Part shown: positions 17,350 to 26,570 of the stretch, piece after piece
Position numbering within the stretch: the stretch's first letter is position 1
How the letters are laid out: each line of letters begins with the position of its first letter
Assembly: GCA_947258785.1 (NCBI GenBank)
Contig: CAMYJT010000007.1
Coordinates: forward strand, 33,449-97,448
Length of the DNA: 64,000 bases
Reading direction: 5' to 3'
Source: an uncultured Gammaproteobacteria bacterium
Lineage (GTDB): Bacteria; Pseudomonadota; Gammaproteobacteria; Arenicellales; JAANXG01
Translations under genes and position numbers: made by a program
The notes under the pieces: model-generated
The model's database searches: none
Seen by the model: only the letters and a program-made list of their open reading frames with translations
Told to the model about the DNA's origin: nothing

Positions 17350-18846
17350 TCAACGATCCACGCCACCCAGGCAAAGGTATTTGATTTCCAGGTACTCCTC
17401 GATTCCGTATTTGGAACCTTCGCGACCAATGCCCGATTCCTTGACGCCGCCAAACGGGGCAACCTCCGTGGAAATAATGCCTTCGTTGATTCCCACGATG
17501 CCGTACTCTAGGGCCTCGGCGACGCGCCACAGACGACCTATGTCGCGACCATAGAAATACGCTGCTAAACCGAATTCCGTATCGTTGGCGATGCGAATTG
17601 CCTCCGCTTCATCGTGAAAGCGGACCAGTGGCGCGACGGGTCCGAATGTCTCTTCGTAATTGATCACCATGTCTTGAGTGACATTCACGAGCACCGTGGG
17701 CTCAAAAAAGGTGCCTCCGAGGGCGTGGCGGCTGCCACCGACCATTACATTCGCACCTTTGGCCAAGGCGTCTGCAATATGCGCTTCGACTTTTGTAACA
17801 GCATTGTCATCGATCAACGGACCCTGCTGGATACCCTGCTGCATGCCGTCACCGACCCTGAGTTCGCTGACCGCCGCCGCCAGACGTTTAGCGAATTCAT
17901 CATACACCTCGTCTTGAACGAGAATGCGGTTTGCGCAGACGCAGGTTTGCCCCATGTTGCGGTATTTGGAAGCCATGGCCCCGTCTACGGCAGCGTCAAG
18001 ATCCGCATCGTCAAATACGATGAATGGAGCGTTACCCCCCAGCTCCAGAGAAAGCTTTTTGACGTTGTCCGCGCACTGGGACATCAACAGCTTGCCGACG
18101 GCAGTAGAACCGGTAAAACTGAGCTTGCGGACTTTCGAATTGCTGGTGATTTCACCACCTATTTCGCGGGCGGGACCGGTGATCACGTTGAACACTCCGG
18201 CCGGCAGTTCGGCGCGTTCGGCGAGTTTGCCCAGCGCGAGTGCAGTGAGCGGTGTCACGATGGCCGGTTTAACCACCATAGGGCATCCCACCGCGAGGGC
18301 CGGTGCACATTTACGCGTGATCATGGCCGCAGGAAAATTCCATGGCGTAATTGCGGCGCAGACACCAATCGGTTGTTTCAACACGACGATGCGTCGGCCG
18401 CCTCCAAGCGGATGGTCAATGACATCGCCGTAAACCCGCTTCGCTTCCTCGGCAAACCACTCCACGAAAGATGCCGCGTACGCCACTTCGCCACGAGACT
18501 CGGGCAGCGGTTTACCTTGTTCGGCGGTCATCAGCAACGCCAGGTCTTCCTGATTTTCCATGATAAGCTCGAACCAGCGACGCAGCAGTATCGAGCGTTG
18601 TTTACCGGTCCGTGAACGCCAGTCCACCCACGCGCCTTCAGCGTCTTCGATGACTTGACGGGTTTCATCTTTGCCCATCATGGGGACGGTCCCCAACGCT
18701 TGGTGGTCGGCGGGGTTGAGGACCGTGGTGGTGCGGCCCGAGGGTGCGTTGACCCACTTGCCGCCGAGATAACAGCGGCTTTCGAGCAGTTCGGGGTCGG
18801 TTAGCTTTAGCGGTTGTACTGATGACGTGTGGGCGGCGGTACTCAT
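17350..18846 (-). CDS. gabD: NAD(P)-dependent succinate-semialdehyde dehydrogenase
   Basis: A 498-residue aldehyde dehydrogenase of the GabD group, oxidising succinate semialdehyde to succinate. Motifs are ITPWNFPAAMITRK, FTGSTAVGKLLM, LELGGNAPFIVFDDADL with the general-base Glu, NMGQTCVCANR with the catalytic Cys, and PFGGVKESGIGREGSKYGIEEYLEIKYLCLG at the C-terminus, typical of GabD. It faces the Lva-like operon tail to tail across the MITE. Succinate semialdehyde can arise from 4-hydroxybutyrate or GABA, so a metabolic link to the 4-hydroxyacid operon is possible but not shown. The start codon lies two bases after the kinase-like gene's stop. Confidence 0.92.
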   Translation of the reverse strand: MSTAAHTSSVQPLKLTDPELLESRCYLGGKWVNAPSGRTTTVLNPADHQALGTVPMMGKDETRQVIEDAEGAWVDWRSRTGKQRSILLRRWFELIMENQEDLALLMTAEQGKPLPESRGEVAYAASFVEWFAEEAKRVYGDVIDHPLGGGRRIVVLKQPIGVCAAITPWNFPAAMITRKCAPALAVGCPMVVKPAIVTPLTALALGKLAERAELPAGVFNVITGPAREIGGEITSNSKVRKLSFTGSTAVGKLLMSQCADNVKKLSLELGGNAPFIVFDDADLDAAVDGAMASKYRNMGQTCVCANRILVQDEVYDEFAKRLAAAVSELRVGDGMQQGIQQGPLIDDNAVTKVEAHIADALAKGANVMVGGSRHALGGTFFEPTVLVNVTQDMVINYEETFGPVAPLVRFHDEAEAIRIANDTEFGLAAYFYGRDIGRLWRVAEALEYGIVGINEGIISTEVAPFGGVKESGIGREGSKYGIEEYLEIKYLCLGGVDR

Positions 18847-18848
18847 GG

Positions 18849-21413
18849 CTAGTTTGCTCCTAACGTAGCGAGGTTGTCGCGCGCAATTTTATCTCCTTGT
18901 GCGGCAGCGAGGCGAAACCAACGGACTGCTTCAGTAACATCTTGTTTCACACCGGCTCCGGTGGCGTACATGACACCCAGGTTGGTCTGGGCCCCGGAGT
19001 ATCCCTGCTCAGCGGCGAGTCGATACCAGCGCGCCGCCTCGACGGGATTTCTGGTGACAATCAATCCCTCTTCGTACAGGGACCCCAGATCCGCCTGTGC
19101 CCAGGCCTCGCCGGAGGTGGCGGCACTTTGCACAGACGGTAGCGCGCTGCGGATCCACTTTTCGGCGAGTTCCGGATTTTGTGCCACGCCACGGCCCAGA
19201 TTGTACATTATGCCGACCCGAAACTGTGCCCTGGCGTCACTGCGTTGGGCGAGTGGATTCAACAACCGGAACGCCTGTTCATACGCGCCGCGGTAATACG
19301 CTTGAATGCCGGCGATCAGTTCAGCTCCGGCTGTTTGTTGTTGAGGCGGTTCGACCGACGGTTCGGGCCGCTCGGCTCTGGTTTGCGCTTGTTGGCGTTC
19401 GACAATCGCCCGGAGGTTGGATCGTCCAGTGTGTAATTGCTTACGTAGTAAGGACACCGTGTCGGCGTCGGCCTGCACCGCCTCAGCGGCTGTCAAATAG
19501 GCCTCGCCGCGATCGAAGTCTTCGTTAACGATGGCCTGGCCTGCCTTGTCGAGGTAGCGCCGGCCGATCTCTTTGATACCGTTCAGCGCTTTGGCGTTTT
19601 CGGTATCCAACCCCAATACCGCTCGGAAATGGAAAAAGGCGTTGTTACCCGCAGGAGCTGTATAGCGTTCGGTCTGCATCGCCTGCTCGGCGAGTCTTAG
19701 ATGATTGGCGACCTTTTGTTTTCGCTCCTCGCGTTCCCGCTGGCGTTGCGCCTCGATTAATTGCCGCTGCTGGTCCAACTGGTCTCGATAATCGACGATG
19801 TCCCGGCGCAGTTCCGCCGCATCTTTCCGGTCGGGTTCAATCTGGTCCACCTGATCCAGTTTAGCCTCGGCTTGGCTGATGTCTTTCTCATTGAACAGCG
19901 TTCGGGCCCTGTCGATCATCGTGCTTAGAATGGCATCGATCCCGTCCCGCGCCTCAAAGTGCCCCGGTTCGATCTCCAGCACCTCTCGATAATCCGCTAC
20001 GGCATTTTCACCCGGTGGAAACATGAGCCGGTCTGATTCGAGGTGCAGCTTCGCCGACGCCAAGAGTTGCTCGATGCGCTGTTCATTGCGAGCCAACTCT
20101 CGAAAGGTCTCGGCCCTCAGACTGTCGTCGTCGCGATCATAATTGACCTGCTCATCGGGCGCCGGGGTGGTCGCTGTCTGGTTGCCTTTCGAATCCTCGG
20201 TATCTGATCCGGTGGTGGCTTGATCGGTCATGGCGGAGGACTCATTAGAGACCGCAGCGGGGCCCGATTCCACTGGGCCGGATTCGATTCGCCATATCGT
20301 GAATCCGATCACTGCGGCCAGGACAGCAACCACGACGGTCCAGCCCCTCGTGGCCCGACGGGGCTTGGTGGCCGCTGTCGGGGATGTGATTTTGTCTTTG
20401 GGCTGCCGAAGCGACTGGTATGGTAGACGGTAGGATCTGGCTGCCGCCTGGGGTAAATGATCCGACTCAATCGGCAGATTCAACTCCCGCTGGCGCTCGT
20501 CGTCGTGACGCGCGGCTGGTGGTGACGATTGACCGTCCAGGAACAGCCCCAACACGACACCTGCCGAATCGGGACGATCGGTGGTTATCGGTGCCAGCAT
20601 CCAGTCGATATTGCCCAGCAGGCCCGCGCTGTAATCGCCCCGCCCAATCTCCATCGCCGGAACCAGCGGATCCTCTGCACCCTGGGCGAAGGCCGATATC
20701 CGTTTGGTGGCGTCCACCGGGGCCGTTCCCGCGATACAGCGATACGCTGTCGCACCGAGCGCATAGAGATCGGTCCACGGTCCCAACTCACCACCGTCGT
20801 GATACTGCTCGATCGGGCTGTAACCCGGAGTGACCCGGCTGTCCAGGCTGTGGTGATCGTGTACTACAGCGCGGTCGGCGCTGCCGAAACCCATCAGTAT
20901 CGGTGGCGCCGTATCGCACAGGAAGATACTGCTCGGCGTAATATCGCGATGGAGCAATCCCGCGGAGTGAATCACGCGCAGCCCCTTGAGCATCGGGATC
21001 AGGACCTGGTTCAATTCTTGCTCCTCCAGGCGCGGCTGTCGTTCGAGGTATGCCGCCAGTGTCTGTCCAGCCTGGCATTCCGTCAGCAGATAGGCAGTGC
21101 CGTTGTCTTCGGTGTATTCGATCAATCGCGCTACGTAGGGATCGTGAATCTGCGCCAGGACACGGGCCTCTTGCAGAAACCGCGCCAGACCGTCTTCGTA
21201 CACCGATTGTTTTCCGGGCAAGGGCCGCACTCTGACTCCGTCCGTCTCGCGTTCGGCGAACTCGACCGGCAGGTATTCCTGAATCGCCACCTCTCGCTGG
21301 TGTCTGGGGTCCCAGGCACAATAGGTGATGCCATGGGTGCTGACACCCAGAGTTTGTCTGACTTCGAAACGGCCGATTTTCGTTCCGATGGAAAGGGCTT
21401 GCGGGGCGGACAT
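18849..21413 (-). CDS. Sel1/TPR-repeat protein with serine/threonine pseudokinase domain
   Basis: An 854-residue protein. Residues 12-285 form a Hanks-type kinase fold, but key residues are changed. The VAIK lysine is Gln (VAIQ, residue 45). HRDxKPxN reads HRDITPSS, keeping the catalytic Asp157 but replacing the Lys (T159) and the Mg-binding Asn (S162). DFG reads GFG (175-177), losing the metal Asp. It is therefore very likely a pseudokinase. A transmembrane helix follows (about residues 365-383, GWTVVVAVLAAVIGF), then long charged helices, and Sel1 repeats near the C-terminus (AQFRVGIMYNLGRGV, AQADLGSLYEEGLI, AQTNLGVMYATGAGV). The kinase fold is cytoplasmic and the repeats probably periplasmic. 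It sits in a run with dadA and gabD. Confidence 0.88.
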   Translation of the reverse strand: MSAPQALSIGTKIGRFEVRQTLGVSTHGITYCAWDPRHQREVAIQEYLPVEFAERETDGVRVRPLPGKQSVYEDGLARFLQEARVLAQIHDPYVARLIEYTEDNGTAYLLTECQAGQTLAAYLERQPRLEEQELNQVLIPMLKGLRVIHSAGLLHRDITPSSIFLCDTAPPILMGFGSADRAVVHDHHSLDSRVTPGYSPIEQYHDGGELGPWTDLYALGATAYRCIAGTAPVDATKRISAFAQGAEDPLVPAMEIGRGDYSAGLLGNIDWMLAPITTDRPDSAGVVLGLFLDGQSSPPAARHDDERQRELNLPIESDHLPQAAARSYRLPYQSLRQPKDKITSPTAATKPRRATRGWTVVVAVLAAVIGFTIWRIESGPVESGPAAVSNESSAMTDQATTGSDTEDSKGNQTATTPAPDEQVNYDRDDDSLRAETFRELARNEQRIEQLLASAKLHLESDRLMFPPGENAVADYREVLEIEPGHFEARDGIDAILSTMIDRARTLFNEKDISQAEAKLDQVDQIEPDRKDAAELRRDIVDYRDQLDQQRQLIEAQRQREREERKQKVANHLRLAEQAMQTERYTAPAGNNAFFHFRAVLGLDTENAKALNGIKEIGRRYLDKAGQAIVNEDFDRGEAYLTAAEAVQADADTVSLLRKQLHTGRSNLRAIVERQQAQTRAERPEPSVEPPQQQTAGAELIAGIQAYYRGAYEQAFRLLNPLAQRSDARAQFRVGIMYNLGRGVAQNPELAEKWIRSALPSVQSAATSGEAWAQADLGSLYEEGLIVTRNPVEAARWYRLAAEQGYSGAQTNLGVMYATGAGVKQDVTEAVRWFRLAAAQGDKIARDNLATLGAN

Positions 21414-21595
21414 TAACGTGCTGCAGATTGAATCGTGAAGGAATTATTTTGCAACGAGTGAGCCATAGCGTCCAGTCCGCCGGATGAGGGGTCTCGCGGC
21501 GCGCGGACGGTAGCCCGGCCGCCGCATCTCAGATCGCAATGGCCTTCTTTGAGACGGCCATATACCGCTTTATTCCAAAGGTTCAATCGGTTCAT
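21413..21595 (-). CDS. Candidate 60-residue small protein linking dadA and the pseudokinase gene
   Basis: A short frame whose ATG overlaps the dadA stop (ATGA) and whose TAA overlaps the pseudokinase ATG (TAATG). Such overlaps on both sides are what translational coupling looks like. The product (60 residues, one LRCGG-type cysteine cluster, no membrane helix or known domain) is not recognised and its composition is not clearly protein-like. It could also be chance, since the gap is only about 180 bases. Confidence 0.3.
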   Translation of the reverse strand: MNRLNLWNKAVYGRLKEGHCDLRCGGRATVRAPRDPSSGGLDAMAHSLQNNSFTIQSAAR

Positions 21596-22842
21596 AGTCG
21601 GTCGGTGATCAGTTTGACAACCCGCTTGGCGTTACCGGGCGCGAGTGTCCAGCCGAGAGTCCCATGTCCGGTATTCAGCCACAGGTTGTCGTAGACCGTA
21701 GCACCGAGATAAGGCAGGTTGGACGGCGTGGCCGGACGCAGACCGGCCCAGAATTGCGCTTTGTTGAAGTCACCGGCCATAGGAAACAGACCTCTCACGT
21801 TTTCGACGATGCGGTCGCAACGCCGATAATCAATTTGGCGGCCATAGCCGCTCAATTCGGCTGTTCCGGCCACTCTGAGGCGGTCGCCGAGGTTACTGTA
21901 GACCAGCTTGTGCTCATCGTCCGTGAGGCTGGTGGTCGGGCAGGAATGCGATGAATCCGTCGGGATCGTCACAGAATATCCCTTGGCCGGATAGATGTTC
22001 AAGCGTATTCCATAAGGCCGCAGGAAGGGCGCCGAGTAGCTGCCCAGGCACACGACGACATCGCGTCCGGAAAGGGTGCGGAAGCCGTCTGGAGATGCGA
22101 TCTCCACACCAAGGATCCGCTTACCGGCCGGATCGCGATGCAGGGCCACGGCCTCGGAACCGAACAGGAATTTCACCGTGCGCGATTCGCAGACACGCGC
22201 CAGGGCGCGCGTAAATTTGAAGGCGTCTCCGCTCTCGTCCGCAGCGGAATAGGTGCCACCGACGACAGATTTTTTACAGTGCACGAACGCCGGATCGATG
22301 TCGGTGAGCCGGTCCTGATCAATGATCTCGAGCTGGCAACCGTGCCTGCGCATGATGTCTGCTGTATGCAGCGCGGCCTCGAACTCACGGGCGTTACGAT
22401 AGAAGTGCAGTATCCCTGCCGTCCGCTGGTCGTATTCAAGCGTTTCCCGTTGCCGGATGTCCTGCAGCAGGTCACGACTTTCGAGGCCGAGGCGAACCAG
22501 CTTGGCGATGTTGTCGGCCGTTCTGCGTGGCGTGCAGTTGGTCAGAAACGCGGCAATCCACCACCATTGCGTCCAGTCGAGACGCGGCCTGAACAGCAGC
22601 GGCGCCTCGCGGTCGAACAACCACTTCAAGATCTTTTGCGGCGCGGCGGGGTTCGCCCATGGCTCGGCGTGACTCACCGCTACCTGGCCGCCGTTGGCGT
22701 AGCTCGTTTCGAGTCCCGTATCCGGCTGCCGATCGACAACCACCACCGACAAACCCGCTTGCTGTGCCCAGTAGGCCGTGGTCACGCCCACTACACCGGC
22801 GCCCAGCACGACGACATCGAATTGCTTGCGGGTGTCTGTCAT
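21592..22842 (-). CDS. dadA: D-amino acid dehydrogenase
   Basis: A 416-residue FAD flavoprotein that oxidises D-amino acids to 2-oxo acids and feeds electrons to the respiratory chain at the inner membrane. It has an N-terminal VVVLGAGVVGVTTAYWAQQAGLSVVVVDR dinucleotide fold, TSYANGGQVAVSHAEPWANP (typical of DadA) and a C-terminal GLRPATPSNLPYLGATVYDNLWLNTGHGTLGWTLAPGNAK. Length and motifs match E. coli DadA (432 residues). No alanine racemase (dadX) is adjacent. Confidence 0.92.
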   Translation of the reverse strand: MTDTRKQFDVVVLGAGVVGVTTAYWAQQAGLSVVVVDRQPDTGLETSYANGGQVAVSHAEPWANPAAPQKILKWLFDREAPLLFRPRLDWTQWWWIAAFLTNCTPRRTADNIAKLVRLGLESRDLLQDIRQRETLEYDQRTAGILHFYRNAREFEAALHTADIMRRHGCQLEIIDQDRLTDIDPAFVHCKKSVVGGTYSAADESGDAFKFTRALARVCESRTVKFLFGSEAVALHRDPAGKRILGVEIASPDGFRTLSGRDVVVCLGSYSAPFLRPYGIRLNIYPAKGYSVTIPTDSSHSCPTTSLTDDEHKLVYSNLGDRLRVAGTAELSGYGRQIDYRRCDRIVENVRGLFPMAGDFNKAQFWAGLRPATPSNLPYLGATVYDNLWLNTGHGTLGWTLAPGNAKRVVKLITDRL

Positions 22843-22902
22843 GGGGGAGGGATACTAGACGGCCACCGAGTGGACTGCATCGGCGAAGCCCCGATCAAGC
22901 GG

Positions 22903-23601
22903 TCACGACGTGCTTGGTGTACCGCCGGTGGGCGCCAAGACAATATCGAAGGTCGCCGCACGCGCAGCGCCGGACGCCTTGCCGATGTGCGCGAATTCCA
23001 CGATTAGCGCGGCCCGTTGATCTGTGGGCAGGCGGTTGAGAATGAAGTCCCACTGATTCTCGGGGGAGTCCGCGGCGTACATCTGCGTCACCAGCGCGCG
23101 CGCCCGCGGCGGCGTGACGCTAAAGTGAATGTGTGGCGCGCGCCCCGGATACGGGACCGGTTTGATCGTGCGAAAACGATACCGACCCAACTCGTCGGTG
23201 ACCACGCGACCGTAACCCTGAAAACTGGGATCGATCGGCCGCGCACTGCGCTCGAGAGGGTGCCGGTAACGCCCGTTGGCGTCGCATTGCCAGATTTTCA
23301 CTTCGGCCCCAGCGATCGGTACGCCGTTGACGTCGACAACACGTCCCAGTACGTCTGCGATGACCCCCCGCGCCGTGCCGATTCGCCCCCGCACCCGGGT
23401 GAGGTCATTGTCGTCATCGAGCGGTGGAACGCTGGGATAGAACGGGCCTGCGGTCTGCCGCGGCGTTGGCGTCAGCGCCCGCAGTGGGGCCGCCCCTGCC
23501 AGTGACAGGCCGGCCGCCGCAAACCAGCGGATCAGGCGCCGTCGGCCGGCCGCCGCCGTGGATCGGGGGTCGCCGGTTCGATCGGTTTCAACATTCGGCA
23601 T
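22903..23601 (-). CDS. Tat-exported intradiol ring-cleavage dioxygenase-like protein
   Basis: A 232-residue protein. The N-terminus carries a twin-arginine signal (GRRRLIRWFAAAGLSLAG), so it is exported folded. The mature part matches the protocatechuate 3,4-dioxygenase fold: TAGPFYP, GVPIAGAEVKIWQCDANGRYRHP, FQGYGRVVTDELGRYRFRTIKP and PGRAPHIHFSV. The four expected non-heme Fe(III) ligands are present (two Tyr in GRY and GYG, two His in APHIHF). Exported single-subunit relatives differ from the cytoplasmic PcaGH pair, and their substrates are mostly unknown. It is transcribed toward dadA with a 60-base gap. Confidence 0.88.
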   Translation of the reverse strand: MPNVETDRTGDPRSTAAAGRRRLIRWFAAAGLSLAGAAPLRALTPTPRQTAGPFYPSVPPLDDDNDLTRVRGRIGTARGVIADVLGRVVDVNGVPIAGAEVKIWQCDANGRYRHPLERSARPIDPSFQGYGRVVTDELGRYRFRTIKPVPYPGRAPHIHFSVTPPRARALVTQMYAADSPENQWDFILNRLPTDQRAALIVEFAHIGKASGAARAATFDIVLAPTGGTPSTS

Positions 23602-24078
23602 TGTTCATTCGTATGCGTATTCGAGCATTTACCATATCGCCATCACGGCTATCGGCGCAAGCACCGCCCGCGGGGCATGGCCGGCTCAACCGCAACTTAC
23701 AGCATGGATCCCGGATGTTGGCGACGGGATCGGACGCGGAGGCTGCCGTGCCGGTACACAGGAAAGCGGGACCCCAGCCCAACACCAAGACCTCGGTTTG
23801 TCTTACGAGTGAAGCGCAGATCCAGGTGATCGAGAAGGGGTCTGGGGCGGGCCAACCGCAAAGCTCCGGGTCATCATGCCGGGCCAGCACTTGGGCGAAG
23901 GTCCCCGCGGCCGCCAAGCCAGAAACGGTATGCGTATGGCGGGCAAAAGGGAAATTCGATCAAGTGAGTTATGCAGGAACGATTTTCAGTGCGACCGACT
24001 CGGGGTATATTGGCATTTGAGGCGTGTCCCGTTCAGCGGCAGCGCGCAGAGGAGGGCTGATGTGACAATTGATAACGG
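23602..24078. other. 477-bp intergenic region without a recognisable gene
   Basis: This lies between the divergent dioxygenase (minus) and a membrane-protein gene (plus). Open frames exist on both strands but none shows a family motif, and their compositions look like chance reading of GC-rich DNA. The promoters of both flanking genes must lie here. A GAGGAGGG stretch at about 24049-24056 precedes a dead-end ATG-TGA, about 25 bases from the GTG start of the next gene. Confidence 0.5.
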
Positions 24079-24864
24079 GTGGTCGTGACCATTAACGGGA
24101 GTTTGCGTAGTGGCCCGGGGCGGGCATCGGGGCCGGAGTTTGCGGTGGACTCCAGGCGTCTGCTCATTGTGGTCTTTTTCAGCTGCGTGGCCATCGAGAT
24201 CGCGCTGTTCGTGCTGGATTGGAAGGTCAATCACGAGCGTGGCAGCTCGATCGGCGCCATTCGCCGGCTCTTCAACACTACCCGGGAAGACAGTTTGGCG
24301 TCTTGGTTCGGGGTGACGCAGACTTTTGTCGTCGCCCTGGTACTGTGGTTGACCACGGCGATCGCCGCCAAGACCCAACCCAGCAGATGGAAGCGGGTCG
24401 GATGGATCGTCTTGGCCGTGTTCTTTACCTATATGGCGATTGATGATGGCGCGAAAATCCATGAACGGCTGGGCACGGCGTCGAAGTCTTTCGCGGTCAC
24501 CAAGGACGCAGTGGGGATTTATCCCAGTTATGCATGGCAAGTGGTCTTCATGCCTCTGTTCGCCGCCATGGGACTGTTCATGTTGATTTTTCTCTGGCAG
24601 GAGTTGCCTCGTACCAAGGATCGCGTGCGGGTGTTCCTCGCACTGTCTTGTTTCGGTGTGGCGGTGGTATTCGATTTTTTCGAAGGCTTGGATGACGGTT
24701 ACGCGTGGCTCATCGAAGAACTGGATGTTAAAAAACGGACGATCCGGCATTATTCCAAATCCATCGAAGAAACCATAGAAATGCTCGGCATGACCATATT
24801 ACTGGTTACCTTTCTCGACAATCTTATGCAACGGGCGCGAGTACTCACGGTCCGGTTTCGGTAA
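24079..24864 (+). CDS. Hypothetical multi-pass membrane protein
   Basis: A 261-residue protein from GTG 24079 (GTG 24085 is the alternative; stop codons at 24070 and 24073 bar any earlier start). About five hydrophobic segments are visible: residues 29-47, 78-95, 107-121, 152-171 and 190-204. Charged motifs between them, MAIDDGAKIHERLG and FDFFEGLDDGYAW, look like conserved membrane-embedded metal or proton sites. I do not recognise a named family. The gene is flanked by large gaps and has no operon partner. Confidence 0.7.
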   Translation: MVVTINGSLRSGPGRASGPEFAVDSRRLLIVVFFSCVAIEIALFVLDWKVNHERGSSIGAIRRLFNTTREDSLASWFGVTQTFVVALVLWLTTAIAAKTQPSRWKRVGWIVLAVFFTYMAIDDGAKIHERLGTASKSFAVTKDAVGIYPSYAWQVVFMPLFAAMGLFMLIFLWQELPRTKDRVRVFLALSCFGVAVVFDFFEGLDDGYAWLIEELDVKKRTIRHYSKSIEETIEMLGMTILLVTFLDNLMQRARVLTVRFR

Positions 24865-24938
24865 CCCGTACAACCCGAGGCGGTTCGCTCGGGCGACCAG
24901 CTAATTCAGGGTGCCTGACGCCGCTTATCCGACGCAGA

Positions 24939-26570
24939 TCAGATCTCTTCGGCGATCATTTTAATGGCGCCACACGGACATTCCGCAACGCACAGCCCGC
25001 AGCCTTTGCAGTAGTCGTACTTGAACTCGAATCGCTTGCCCGGCCCGAGTTTGGTGATGGCATTGTCCGGACACACCCCGTAACAGTTGTCGCACTCGAA
25101 GCAGTTGCCGCACGACAGACATCGGCGGGCCTCGAACAGCGCGTTAGTTTCATCCAAGCCGCCGAGTACTTCCTCGAAGGTCGTCTGGCGCCGAATCTCA
25201 TCGAGCATCGGTTGGACGGTTTGTTCCGCATCGGAGTAATACCAGGAATTCAACAAGTCGAATCCCGCCAACTCATGTTTGGGTGGGGCAGTATAAGTCT
25301 TGCCGCGTAGGTAGGCGTCGATATGGCGCGCCGCTTTTTTACCGTGTCCCACCGCCACCGTGATGGTGCGTTCCGCGGGCACCATATCACCCCCCGCGAA
25401 CACGCCTCGATAACCGGTCATCATGTCCGGCCCCACCTCAACCACACCGCTTCGATCTATGGTCACGCCGGGTAGATTTTCGAGTATGCTGGTATCGACA
25501 TTCTGGCCCAGCGCCAGAACGAGAGTGTCCGCTTTGATGGTCTCGAACTCACCAGTAGGTTGCGGCCAGCCGTCGTCGTCTAACTCCATTTTTTCGATCG
25601 TAAAACTCTCTTCGTCGGCCGCTGTGATGGTGCGCAGCCAATTCACCACCACCCCTTCTTCGAGCGCCTCGTCGATCTCGAAATCGTGCGCGGGCATTTG
25701 TTCACGGGTCCGTCGGTACACGATCACCGCCTCGTCGGCGCCCAGCCGTTTCGCGGTACGGGCGACGTCGACGGCGGTATTGCCGCCACCATATACCACC
25801 ACGCGGCGTCCTAGCCTCGGTGGTTCGGCGTCGGTCTCCATACCGCGCAGGACGCTTACCGCGTCCAATATACGTCCGGCGTCTGGAGTCGGTATGTTCA
25901 CCCGCTTTGCCAAATGCGCCCCGATGGCCACGAAACAGGCGTCGTAGCCGCCTTCGTTCATGACTGCCGGTATATCGTTCACGCGGGTGTTGAGTTGCAT
26001 GTCCACACCCAAATCGAGGATGCGCTGGATCTCAGCTTCCACGATGTCGCGCGGCAACCGGTACTTGGGAATGCCGAAGCGCATCATACCGCCCGCCAAC
26101 GGCCCGGCCTCGTGGATCGTCACCTGATGACCCGCCAGGGCCAGGTGATAAGCGGCCGCGAGTCCGCTGGGTCCGGCCCCGACGACCAGCGCCTTTTTGC
26201 CAGTAGCCGCTTGGGTGATCTCGATACGCCATCCCTCCCGAATCGCCTGATCGCCGAGAAACCGCTCAACGGCATGGATATTGATCGCGCTGTCGAGCTG
26301 AGCGCGATTGCACGAGGACTCGCAGGGGTGGTAGCAGGCCCTGCCCATGATCGCGGGGAGGGGATTGTTGCGCATGATCTCTTGCCAGGCCCGGTTGTAG
26401 TCCCCTTCCTCGGCGTAATAGAGCCACTGCTGAATATTTTCCCCGGCTGGACAGGCGTGGTTACATGGCGGCAAGCGGTCCAGATACACCGGCCGTTCGT
26501 TGCGCCAGGAGCCGGTTTTGTTCAGCAGGCTGCTGCCGACGTCGAGGGTGATTGCAAATGGTGTTTTCAT
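24939..26570 (-). CDS. GltD-like NAD(P)-FAD oxidoreductase fused to 2x[4Fe-4S] ferredoxin domain (subunit of 2-oxoacid oxidoreductase)
   Basis: A 543-residue protein. The N-terminal Cys set (C36, C40, C83, C87) is the iron-sulfur region of GltD-type proteins. An FAD fold (VVGAGPSG, residues 129-136) and an NAD(P) fold (GGGNTAVD, residues 261-268) follow. The last 65 residues hold CLSCGNCFECDNCYGVCP and CKGCGLCVAECPCGAIK, two ferredoxin-type clusters. It ends the por gene set and overlaps the beta-subunit gene by four bases. It can act as the delta subunit and pass electrons to NAD(P), as in phenylglyoxylate:NAD oxidoreductase. This suggests the complex reduces NAD(P) rather than free ferredoxin. 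Confidence 0.9.
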   Translation of the reverse strand: MKTPFAITLDVGSSLLNKTGSWRNERPVYLDRLPPCNHACPAGENIQQWLYYAEEGDYNRAWQEIMRNNPLPAIMGRACYHPCESSCNRAQLDSAINIHAVERFLGDQAIREGWRIEITQAATGKKALVVGAGPSGLAAAYHLALAGHQVTIHEAGPLAGGMMRFGIPKYRLPRDIVEAEIQRILDLGVDMQLNTRVNDIPAVMNEGGYDACFVAIGAHLAKRVNIPTPDAGRILDAVSVLRGMETDAEPPRLGRRVVVYGGGNTAVDVARTAKRLGADEAVIVYRRTREQMPAHDFEIDEALEEGVVVNWLRTITAADEESFTIEKMELDDDGWPQPTGEFETIKADTLVLALGQNVDTSILENLPGVTIDRSGVVEVGPDMMTGYRGVFAGGDMVPAERTITVAVGHGKKAARHIDAYLRGKTYTAPPKHELAGFDLLNSWYYSDAEQTVQPMLDEIRRQTTFEEVLGGLDETNALFEARRCLSCGNCFECDNCYGVCPDNAITKLGPGKRFEFKYDYCKGCGLCVAECPCGAIKMIAEEI

